Shown here piece by piece: positions 1 through 6,536 of a stretch of 28,994 nucleotides of DNA. A program made the translations under genes and the position numbers. Under the pieces are notes generated by a model that did no database searches, was not told the origin of the DNA, and saw nothing but the letters and a program-made list of their open reading frames with translations. The stretch is from Pseudomonadota bacterium (GTDB lineage: Bacteria > Pseudomonadota > Alphaproteobacteria > Rhizobiales > Xanthobacteraceae). Where the stretch lies: contig JAEWHP010000045.1 in the NCBI GenBank assembly GCA_023387735.1, positions 1 to 28,994 on the forward strand, in the 5' to 3' direction. Positions within the stretch are counted from its first letter, which is position 1; each line of letters opens with the position of its first letter.

Positions 1-2
1 TC

Positions 3-437
3 TGGGACAAGTCGTTCACCGAGCGTGCGCCGAAGCTCGGCGGCCTGATCGAGTTCTACCGCTCGCCCGCGCGCGTGCAGTGGACCCCGACCGGCAACAA
101 CGTGCCTGACTATCCGAAGCTCGCGCAATTGTGGTGGCAGAACATCGGCGATGCGTCGTCCGGTGCGAAGACGCCGCAGCAGGCGATGGATGCGCTGGCC
201 GCCGCCCAGGACTCGGTGCTAGAACGTCTCGAGAAGTCCGGCGTGCAGGGCGCCTGCGGGCCGAAGCTGAACAAGAAGGAAACGGCGGAATACTGGTTCG
301 CCAAGTCCGAGAAGGACGGCAACGTCGCGCCCCAGCGCAAGCTGGCGAACGAAAAGCCGAAGGGCGAGACCGTCGATTACGACACGCTGGTGAAGTCGTG
401 GCCCGCCACGCCTCCGAAGCGCGCAGAAGCGAAGTAA
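3..437 (+). CDS. Sugar/polyol ABC transporter substrate-binding protein, C-terminal part
   Basis: This is the 3' end of a gene that begins before the window; the frame is open from base 3 to the TAA at 435-437, about 144 residues. The visible part contains a PTGNNVPDYP segment, a WWQNIG segment, a helical stretch with repeated Ala/Asp-Ala (PQQAMDALAAAQD) and a Lys/Ala-rich tail. This looks like the C-terminal lobe of a family 1 extracellular solute-binding protein for sugars or polyols, which would bind ligand in the periplasm and deliver it to an ABC permease. The GTG at 75 is internal, not a start. A strong terminator follows, so this is the last gene of its transcript. The ligand cannot be read from this fragment. 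Confidence 0.7.
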   Translation, partial: WDKSFTERAPKLGGLIEFYRSPARVQWTPTGNNVPDYPKLAQLWWQNIGDASSGAKTPQQAMDALAAAQDSVLERLEKSGVQGACGPKLNKKETAEYWFAKSEKDGNVAPQRKLANEKPKGETVDYDTLVKSWPATPPKRAEAK

Positions 438-470
438 AACTTCGCGATCAAGAGTGATGCACAAACTGAA

Positions 471-496
471 GGCCGGGAGCGATCCCGGCCTTTTTT
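471..496 (+). terminator. Rho-independent terminator after the ABC binding-protein gene
   Basis: A perfect 8-bp GC-rich stem (GGCCGGGA / TCCCGGCC) with a GCGA tetraloop spans 471-490 and is followed directly by six T residues at 491-496. It lies 33 bases after the stop codon of the upstream plus-strand gene. Confidence 0.93.
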
Positions 497-505
497 CTTC
501 CTTTT

Positions 506-611
506 CGTCATTCCGGGGCTCGCGCAGCGAGAACCCGGAATCCATGGTGCGACACGTTATTCGGTTAGTTAGATTCCGGGTCTGGTCCTTCGGACCATCC
601 CGGAATGACGG
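506..611. repeat. Interspersed palindromic repeat, CGTCATTCCGG family, copy 1
   Basis: The element begins CGTCATTCCGGGG and ends CCCGGAATGACG, so its two ends are inverted copies, with a further internal ACCCGGAATCCA / GATTCCGGGT pair. It lies between two convergent gene ends. Related copies are at 2718-2797 and 20905-21006. It resembles REP-like intergenic elements of Bradyrhizobium, and could fold in transcripts from either side. Confidence 0.85.
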
Positions 612-628
612 CGGTGGTGTGGCTCGCC

Positions 629-1729
629 TTACTCCGCCGCCTGCGCTGCGCCCAGCGTCGGATAATCCGTGTATCCCTTTGCCCCGCCGCCATAGAACGT
701 ATTTTTGTCCCATTCGTTCAGCGGCGCACCCTTCTGCAGGCGCTCGACCAGATCCGGGTTAGAGATGAACGGTTTTCCGAACGCGATCAGGTCGGCTGCG
801 TTGGCATCGAGTACCTTGTTGGCGAGATCGAAATCATAGCCGTTGTTGGCCATGTACGCCTCCTTGAAGCGCTTGCGCAGGCTCGCATAGTCGAACGGCG
901 CGTTGTCGCGCGGGCCGCCGGTGGCGCCTTCGATGACGTGGATGTAGGTCAGCTTCAGCGCGTTGAGCCCGTCCACGATGTAGTCGAACAGCGGCTGCGG
1001 GTTGCTATCCGAGACGTCGTTGGCGGGCGTGACCGGCGAGATACGTATGCCAGTGCGCTCGGGGCCTGCGACAGCGGCCACCGCCTTCGACACTTCCAGC
1101 ATCAGCCTCGCGCGGTTCTCGATCGATCCACCGTAGGCGTCCGTGCGCTTGTTGGTGCCGTCTTTCGCGAACTGATCCAGCAGGTAGCCGTTGGCGCCGT
1201 GGATTTCGATGCCGTCGAAACCGGCGGCGATCGCATTTTCGGTGCCGCGCTTGAAGTCGTCGATGATTCCCGGAATTTCGGAAAGCTCGAGCGCGCGCGG
1301 CTCGGAAATTTCGGTGAAGGTGCCGTTCACGAAGGTCTTGCCCTTGGCGCGGATCGCTGACGGCGCCACCGGCTTGCCGCCGTTCGGCTGCAGCGAATCG
1401 TGCGAGACGCGGCCGACATGCCAGATCTGGATGAAGATGCGGCCGCCTTTTTCATGCACGCGGTCGGTGACCTTGCGCCAGCCCGCGACCTGGTCCTTCG
1501 AATAGATGCCGGGCGTGTCCTGATAGCCCTGGCCCTGCTGCGAAACCTGGCTCGCCTCGGTGATCAGCAGCCCCGCAGAGGCGCGCTGGCCGTAATAGTC
1601 GATCGCCAATGGGCTCGGCACCATGCCGGGCGGCACCGCGCGGTTGCGGGTCAGGGGCGCCATCACGAGGCGATTGGGCAGGGTGATCGGGCCAAGCTTG
1701 TAGGGCTCGAAGAGTTTGGTCTGGCTCAT
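629..1729 (-). CDS. NADH:flavin oxidoreductase, Old Yellow Enzyme / NemA-like
   Basis: A 366-residue TIM-barrel FMN enzyme of the Old Yellow Enzyme family, likely reducing activated alkenes (enones, maleimides) or nitro compounds with NAD(P)H in the cytosol. Visible family marks are the N-terminal FEPYKLGPITLPNRLVMAPL segment, QIWHVGR at 101-107, the substrate-binding pair H177/N180 in EIHGANGYLLDQF, DAYGGSIENRAR, and the late FMN-phosphate segment IAFGKPFISNPDL. The length is typical. I chose the ATG at 1729 (MSQTKLFEPY), because the 15 residues added by the upstream ATG at 1774 do not resemble the family. The gene stands alone, with 88 bases separating it from the SDR gene upstream. The true substrate is unknown. 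Confidence 0.92.
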   Translation of the reverse strand: MSQTKLFEPYKLGPITLPNRLVMAPLTRNRAVPPGMVPSPLAIDYYGQRASAGLLITEASQVSQQGQGYQDTPGIYSKDQVAGWRKVTDRVHEKGGRIFIQIWHVGRVSHDSLQPNGGKPVAPSAIRAKGKTFVNGTFTEISEPRALELSEIPGIIDDFKRGTENAIAAGFDGIEIHGANGYLLDQFAKDGTNKRTDAYGGSIENRARLMLEVSKAVAAVAGPERTGIRISPVTPANDVSDSNPQPLFDYIVDGLNALKLTYIHVIEGATGGPRDNAPFDYASLRKRFKEAYMANNGYDFDLANKVLDANAADLIAFGKPFISNPDLVERLQKGAPLNEWDKNTFYGGGAKGYTDYPTLGAAQAAE

Positions 1730-1817
1730 GTCGGGGATGTCCGGATGAATGAAGGATAGCGGAGACTTGTGCATTGCGGGCCGGAGCGCAATGGGCGAGC
1801 CATTCTCCCGGCGCAGG

Positions 1818-2678
1818 CTAGCTGCGCACGATACCGCTCATGTGGCCGGCATCAAGGAACAGCGTATGCGCGTTGACGTAGGATGATTCATTCGAAATCA
1901 GGAACAGCGCAGCATAGGCGACCTCCCAGCCGGTGCCCTGGCGGCCGAACGGCACTGTGACCGCACGGTCCGGACGCCTGCGGCTGGCATCGCGGCCCAT
2001 CGGTGAATCGATGAAGCCCGGCGCGATCACATTGCAGCGAATGCCCTTGGCCTCGCCGGCGCGGGCAATCGCGCGTCCCAGCGCGATCTGCGCGGCCTTG
2101 GAGGATTCATAGGCCGGGTTGCGGCCGTTGGCGCGCTGGCTCGCCATCGACGACGTCAGCGTGATCGCGCCGCCCGGCGCCATCACCTCCAGCGCCTGCT
2201 GCGCGAACAGCATGTGGCTGCGGACGTTGACAGCGTAATCCCTGTCCCAGGCCTCCGCCGTCATTTTGGGCAGCGGCAGGCTGCAGGAAATCCCGACATT
2301 GAGCGCCAGCCCGTCGAGCCCGCCGAGTTGCTTTACGCAGCGCTCTATTGCCGGCGCGATCGCGGAGGCGTCGGCAACGTCGACCACATCGGTGAACGCC
2401 TTGCCGCCTTCGCGGGTGATCTGCGCCACCGTATCGTCGGCGGCTTCCTTGCTGATGTCGATGCAGGCGACATGCGCGCCCTCGCGCGCAAACAGCACCG
2501 ACATCGCCCGCCCGTTGCCGATCGGCGGCTCCGCGTCGACGATGTTGCGCTGGCCGGCGCCGACCACGATGATCCGGCGGCCGGCAAGGCGGCCATGGCT
2601 CTTGGCGAGGCCAAGGGATTCCGCATGCAGGGAGGCGGTGGGATCGATTTGCTTTGGCGCGTGTGTGGTGGTGGACAT
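1818..2678 (-). CDS. SDR family NAD(P)-dependent oxidoreductase
   Basis: A 286-residue short-chain dehydrogenase/reductase. The catalytic residues are visible as Ser166/167 in TLTSSMAS and the YxxxK motif Y180-K184 (AYESSK), with CNVIAPGFIDSPM after them. The nucleotide-binding loop is unusual: instead of a compact TGxxxGIG it reads VVGAGQRN...PPIGNGRA (residues 38-58), with extra residues between the glycines. The ATG at 2678 is preferred over 2738, because GGGGAG lies just upstream on the minus strand and the longer N-terminus does not look like a domain. The C-terminus (LFLDAGHMSG) matches the classical SDR end. Substrate unknown. It has the same orientation as the OYE gene but I see no proof of co-transcription. 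Confidence 0.9.
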   Translation of the reverse strand: MSTTTHAPKQIDPTASLHAESLGLAKSHGRLAGRRIIVVGAGQRNIVDAEPPIGNGRAMSVLFAREGAHVACIDISKEAADDTVAQITREGGKAFTDVVDVADASAIAPAIERCVKQLGGLDGLALNVGISCSLPLPKMTAEAWDRDYAVNVRSHMLFAQQALEVMAPGGAITLTSSMASQRANGRNPAYESSKAAQIALGRAIARAGEAKGIRCNVIAPGFIDSPMGRDASRRRPDRAVTVPFGRQGTGWEVAYAALFLISNESSYVNAHTLFLDAGHMSGIVRS

Positions 2679-2717
2679 GGTAGGGCTCCCCTCATTTTCT
2701 TTGCTTATTGTTTTGAT

Positions 2718-2797
2718 CGTCATTCCGGGGCGATGCAAAGCATCGAACCCGGAATCTCGAGATTCCGGGTTCTCGCTTCGCGAGCCCCGGAATGACG
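2718..2797. repeat. Interspersed palindromic repeat, CGTCATTCCGG family, copy 2
   Basis: A compact 80-bp copy, strongly self-complementary from CGTCATTCCGGGG at the left to CCCCGGAATGACG at the right, with inner hairpins CGATGCAAAGCATCG and TCTCGAGA. It fills the gap between the SDR start and the DUF1993 stop. Confidence 0.9.
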
Positions 2798-2803
2798 GAG
2801 AGG

Positions 2804-3307
2804 TTATCTTACCCCCATGAAATCCCTTTTCCCGATCTCGACCCCGTTATGGCGCAGAATGCCGTGCGCGGTCGCGGCATGAAAATAGAAATTCGGAAAT
2901 GCGAAGTTGACGAGATACTGCTGGCCCTTCATCGTCATCGTGTTGCTGGGGCCGACGGGGAACGTCACCTCGCGCGTATCGCCGCCGTCGAACTGCGCCG
3001 GCTTGAAGGACTTCACATAGTCGATCGTCTTCGCAATCCGCGCCTGCAGTTCTTCAAAGCTCTTTTCGGTGTCCGGCGTCGACGGCACCTCGCTGCCAGT
3101 GAGGCGCGCGCAGGTCTTGCCGGCGAAGTCGCAGGCGGTCTGGATCTGCCGCGTCAGCGGAAACATGTCGGGATAAAGCCGCGCATTGAGCAGCACCTCG
3201 GGCTGGATGTTCTTCGCCTTGCAATGCGCCTCCGCCTTGGTGAGCAGGCCGGAAAGGCTGCCGAGAATCTGCAGGAAAGCGGGCACGGTCGCGTCATGGA
3301 AAGCCAT
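2804..3307 (-). CDS. DUF1993 family protein
   Basis: A 167-residue protein starting MAFHDATVPAFLQILGSLSGLL. It matches the DUF1993 pattern: an N-terminal helix with repeated Leu, FPLTRQIQTACDFAG near residues 50-65, and FYFHAATAHGILRHNGVEIGKRDFMG near the C-terminus. The family is predicted to be a four-helix DinB-like fold; its biochemical role is not known. The ATG at 3307 was chosen because family similarity starts there; the 76 residues added by an ATG at 3535 are translated from a repeat and non-coding DNA. AAAGAG lies upstream as a plausible ribosome binding site. No clear operon partner. Confidence 0.85.
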   Translation of the reverse strand: MAFHDATVPAFLQILGSLSGLLTKAEAHCKAKNIQPEVLLNARLYPDMFPLTRQIQTACDFAGKTCARLTGSEVPSTPDTEKSFEELQARIAKTIDYVKSFKPAQFDGGDTREVTFPVGPSNTMTMKGQQYLVNFAFPNFYFHAATAHGILRHNGVEIGKRDFMGVR

Positions 3308-3434
3308 GTGATGCTCTTTTCGTAATGTGGAATAACGCCTCAGGAGGGCGGGGCGCTTTTCGACATGGGGCGGCGATGGAGGAAATACAACGCTCGCGGC
3401 CGGTCGATTGTGGTCAATTATTTTCCGAGGCCGT

Positions 3435-3530
3435 CGTCGTCCGGCGTGACCGGACGACGCAGTATTCCAGAGATGTTGCGATTGAGCGGATAGGCCGCGG
3501 CGTACTGGATTCCCCGCCTTCGCGGGGAAT
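3435..3530. repeat. Interspersed repeat of the GCCGCGGCGTACTGGAT family, copy 1
   Basis: It begins with a 10-bp hairpin CGTCGTCCGG / CCGGACGACG (3435-3459), continues with CAGTATTCCAGAGA and GGCCGCGGCGTACTGGAT, and ends in the hairpin ATTCCCCGC / GCGGGGAAT (3509-3530). The same order and core occur at 16512-16608. It sits just past the stop of the minus-strand transglycosylase gene, where the hairpin could stabilise or end its transcript; there is no T-run. Confidence 0.85.
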
Positions 3531-3542
3531 GACATCGGAAAA

Positions 3543-4892
3543 TCAATTCATCGCGCCCTGACGCGGCGCGCCGCGCATCCGCGCCAGCAATTCCGCCGTC
3601 GGCCAGGAGTCCGCCGGCAATCCGTACTTTACCTGCATCGCTTTCACCGCGGTGCGGCTCAATTGCCCCATGATGCCGTCGACCTTGCCGACGTTGAAGC
3701 CCGCGCGCACCAAGTGTTGCTGCAACTCCTTGAGCTCGTTGAGCGGCAGTTGCGCGACCGGCGCGGATGGCGGCCGCATCGGCGGGGCGCCGGCGATGCG
3801 GGCGGCGAGGTAGGCCGCGGTGGTGGAGTAGATCAGCGAGTTGTTCCACTCGGTGTAGGCGGCGAAGTTCGCATAGGCCAGAAACGCGGGGCCGGTGCGG
3901 CCCATCGGCAGCAGCAGCGAGGCCTGCATGTCGTCGTTCGGCAACGGCCTGCCGTCGGGATAGGTGACGCCGAGCTGCGAGAATTTCGCGCGCGAGAGCT
4001 TGACGCTGAGGTCGGACTGCTCCCACGGAAAGTTTTGCGGCACGCGCACTTCCTGCAGCCACGGCTCGCCGCGCCGCCAGTTCAATCCCTTGGCGATGTA
4101 GTTCGCGGTCGATCCGATCACGTCGGGCGCGCTGCGCAGGAGATTGGGGTGGCCGTCTCCGTCATAGTCCACCGCGTAGTTGAAATAGTGCGTCGGCAAA
4201 AATTGCGTCTGCCCGAGTTCGCCGGCCCACGAGCCGATCATCTCGTCGGGCGTGAGATCGCCGCGGTCGATGATCTTCAGCGCGGCGATGGTCTCCTTCT
4301 GGAACATCTCGGAGCGGCGGCAGTCATAGGCCAGCGACACCAGCGAGGGCAGCGTATGCAGCTTGCCCAGTTCGGCGCCAAAGCTGCTCTCCAGCCCCCA
4401 GAACGCGGCGATCACGGCCGGCGGCACGCCGTATTCCTTCTCGGCGCGGTCGAACGCGGCCGCGTGCATCCGGATTCGCGCCTGCGCGTTCTTTGCCGCG
4501 CCGACGGAGGCGCGGTTTCGCGAAAACTCCGTGAATACCTGGCCGAACACGCGCTGGCCGCGGTCGCGATTGACGATGCTCTGGTCGTAGGTGAGGTACG
4601 GGGCGGCTGCAGCGAGTGCGCGCTCCGAGACCCCTTCGGCGGCCGCCCTTTGTTTCAGGGCGGCCAGGAAGCGGTCGAACGATTGGCCGTTGTGGCAGGC
4701 GGCGGCGCGGGGCGAGGGCGCCCTGGCAACCGGCTGGCCGGGAACGCCGGCGGCCGGCGGGTTCGGCTGCACCGCCGCAGGCCGGACCGGCGCGGGACGG
4801 ACGGGAGCGGGGCCCGGTTGGGCCATGCTTGCCGATGAGAATGCCAGGGATCCCGCTGCCGCGGCCACCACGAGGAATCGGCAAATAGGCAT
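3543..4892 (-). CDS. Lytic murein transglycosylase, MltB-type, with peptidoglycan-binding domain
   Basis: A secreted lytic transglycosylase that cleaves the glycan strands of peptidoglycan. A signal peptide (ICRFLVVAAAAGSLAFSSASMAQ) is followed by a Pro/Ala-rich linker, then the SLT_2 domain. The catalytic Glu is in AFWGLESSFGAELG (residue 168 from this start), followed by the family signature GQTQFLPTHYFNYAVDYDGDGHPNL and later TAYLAARIAG. The C-terminus (about 385-440) is a PG_binding_1 domain (LQQHLVRAGFNVGKVDGIMG). There is no Cys in a lipobox position, so it is probably soluble in the periplasm rather than a lipoprotein like E. coli MltB. I prefer the ATG at 4892, as GGTGAG lies 4 bases upstream; a GTG at 4901 adds three residues. 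Confidence 0.93.
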   Translation of the reverse strand: MPICRFLVVAAAAGSLAFSSASMAQPGPAPVRPAPVRPAAVQPNPPAAGVPGQPVARAPSPRAAACHNGQSFDRFLAALKQRAAAEGVSERALAAAAPYLTYDQSIVNRDRGQRVFGQVFTEFSRNRASVGAAKNAQARIRMHAAAFDRAEKEYGVPPAVIAAFWGLESSFGAELGKLHTLPSLVSLAYDCRRSEMFQKETIAALKIIDRGDLTPDEMIGSWAGELGQTQFLPTHYFNYAVDYDGDGHPNLLRSAPDVIGSTANYIAKGLNWRRGEPWLQEVRVPQNFPWEQSDLSVKLSRAKFSQLGVTYPDGRPLPNDDMQASLLLPMGRTGPAFLAYANFAAYTEWNNSLIYSTTAAYLAARIAGAPPMRPPSAPVAQLPLNELKELQQHLVRAGFNVGKVDGIMGQLSRTAVKAMQVKYGLPADSWPTAELLARMRGAPRQGAMN

Positions 4893-5168
4893 CAATCTCA
4901 CCGGCTATGGGGAACAGGAGGCGTGAATTGTAGAATCCGCAAACCCGTTTAGCGAACCGCAATCGCCCGATATACCCATTTATCCCGCCCGCCTCGGAGC
5001 AATTGGCCGCACAAGCCCCGCCTTGCGCATAGGAGCATATCGCCTGAACCTGATCTCGCAGGCTGTTCCAACCGCCTCGCGTTGTGTAGGCTCGCCCCGC
5101 ACTGCCGGGCCGGGATAAGGCCGTCGTCCATATGGGGCGGGCAGATAAAATGGGAGATAGCGGAATCC

Positions 5169-6038
5169 ATGACGGAACTCCGATACCTGGCGCCGACCTC
5201 GCTTGACGAAGCGATTGGTGCTTTCGCCGCGGCGGGGAGCGCCGCGCGCATCCTGGCCGGCGGCACCGACCTTCTGGTGCAGATGCGGGCCGGGGTGCTC
5301 AAGCCCGGCGTCATCGTCGACATCAAGAAAATACCCGAGATGACCACCATCGAGCAGGCCGCCGATGGCAGCTTTCGTGTCGGCGCGGCTGTCTCCGGCA
5401 TGGCGCTGCACGACCACAAGAATTTCGGCAAGGTGTGGCCCGGCGTACTGGAAGCGGTCAACCTGATCGGCTCCAAGCAGGTCCAGGGCCGCGCGTCCGC
5501 GGGCGGCAACCTCTGCAACGGCTCGCCGGCCGGCGACAGCGTCCCCGCGATGGTCGCGGCCGGCGCCGTCGTCACCGTGCAGGGTCCGAACGGCCGCCGC
5601 GAACTGAAGGTGGAGGACGTGCCCGCCGGTCCCGGCCGCACCAATCTGAAGCCGGGCGAGATCCTGGTCAGCTTCAAATTGCCGCCGCGCCCCCCCGGAT
5701 CGAGCGATGCGTACTTGCGCATGATCCCGCGAACCGAAATGGACATCGCCGTGGTCGGCGTCGGCGTCAGCCTGACGCTCAAGGACGGCACCGTCACTGC
5801 CGCTCGCGTCGGCCTCGGCGCTGTTGCGCCCACCGTGCTGCTGGTGGAAGACGCCGCGAAGGCGCTGATCGGCTCCAAGCTCGACGATGCGGCGCTGGCG
5901 AAAGCCGCTGCCGCCTGTTCGGCCGCCTGCCGTCCGATCGACGACAAGCGCGGCACCATCGCCTATCGCACCAGGGTGGCCGGCGTGCTGCTCAAGCGCA
6001 CCGCCGCCATCGCCGCCAAACGCGCTACAGGGAAGTAA
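5169..6038 (+). CDS. Molybdenum hydroxylase FAD-binding subunit (CoxM / XDH subunit M family)
   Basis: A 289-residue medium subunit of a xanthine dehydrogenase-family enzyme; it passes electrons from the iron-sulfur subunit to FAD and on to an acceptor. Both FAD signatures are visible: LAGGTDLLVQMR (29-40) and GGNLCNGSPAGDSVPAM (112-128). The C-terminal CO_deh_flav_C-like domain follows (PRTEMDIAVVGVGVSLTLKDG, then AACRPIDDKRGTIAYRTRVAGVLLKR). The ATG at 5169 begins MTELRYLAPTSLDEA, exactly where the family begins; the longer frame from 5082 is non-coding. It heads a three-gene operon, with 5 bases to the next start. A 276-base gap lies upstream, between the divergent transglycosylase start and this gene; I see no clear promoter in it. 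Confidence 0.94.
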   Translation: MTELRYLAPTSLDEAIGAFAAAGSAARILAGGTDLLVQMRAGVLKPGVIVDIKKIPEMTTIEQAADGSFRVGAAVSGMALHDHKNFGKVWPGVLEAVNLIGSKQVQGRASAGGNLCNGSPAGDSVPAMVAAGAVVTVQGPNGRRELKVEDVPAGPGRTNLKPGEILVSFKLPPRPPGSSDAYLRMIPRTEMDIAVVGVGVSLTLKDGTVTAARVGLGAVAPTVLLVEDAAKALIGSKLDDAALAKAAAACSAACRPIDDKRGTIAYRTRVAGVLLKRTAAIAAKRATGK

Positions 6039-6043
6039 GCTTT

Positions 6044-6520
6044 ATGGCCAAAGTTCACGTCACCACCACGATCAACGACGAGCCGATGGAATTCCTTTGT
6101 GAGCCCTCGGACACCATGCTCGACGCGCTGCGCGGGACCTTGAACCTCACGGGCTCCAAGGAGGGCTGCGCATCCGGCGATTGCGGCGCGTGCTCGATCA
6201 CGCTCGATGACAACCTTGTCTGCTCCTGCCTGATGCTCGCGGTCGAGGCGCAGGGCCACGAGATCAGGACTATCGAGGGCATGGCGCAGGGCGAAAAGCT
6301 GCATCCGCTGCAGCAGAAGTTCCTGGAGATGGCCGCGCTGCAATGCGGCATCTGCACCTCGGGCATGCTGGTTGCTTCCGACGCGCTGCTCAAGCGGAAT
6401 CCTGATCCGAGCGAGGAGGAAGTCCGCTTCTGGCTCGCTGGCAATCTCTGCCGGTGTACCGGATACGACAAGATCGTCCGCGCGGTGATGGAAACCGCCG
6501 CCGAAATGCGCGCCCAATAA
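6044..6520 (+). CDS. Molybdenum hydroxylase [2Fe-2S] subunit (CoxS family)
   Basis: A 158-residue small subunit carrying two [2Fe-2S] clusters. The plant-type N-terminal cluster ligands are C42, C47, C50 and C62 (GCASGDCGAC, then VCSC). The C-terminal four-helix cluster ligands are C101, C104, C136 and C138 (CGICTSGM and NLCRCTGY). All eight cysteines are present with the spacing known for CO dehydrogenase small subunits. GGGAAG overlapping the end of the FAD-subunit gene serves as ribosome binding site, so translation is probably coupled. It links the Mo site to FAD. No Tat signal is visible, so the complex should be cytoplasmic. Confidence 0.95.
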   Translation: MAKVHVTTTINDEPMEFLCEPSDTMLDALRGTLNLTGSKEGCASGDCGACSITLDDNLVCSCLMLAVEAQGHEIRTIEGMAQGEKLHPLQQKFLEMAALQCGICTSGMLVASDALLKRNPDPSEEEVRFWLAGNLCRCTGYDKIVRAVMETAAEMRAQ

Positions 6521-6536
6521 AAGCTGGAGCAGCCCA

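Noticed and set aside
3663..4838. A 391-codon plus-strand frame opposite the lytic transglycosylase
   Set aside because: It is antisense to a gene with a signal peptide, SLT catalytic motifs and a peptidoglycan-binding domain.
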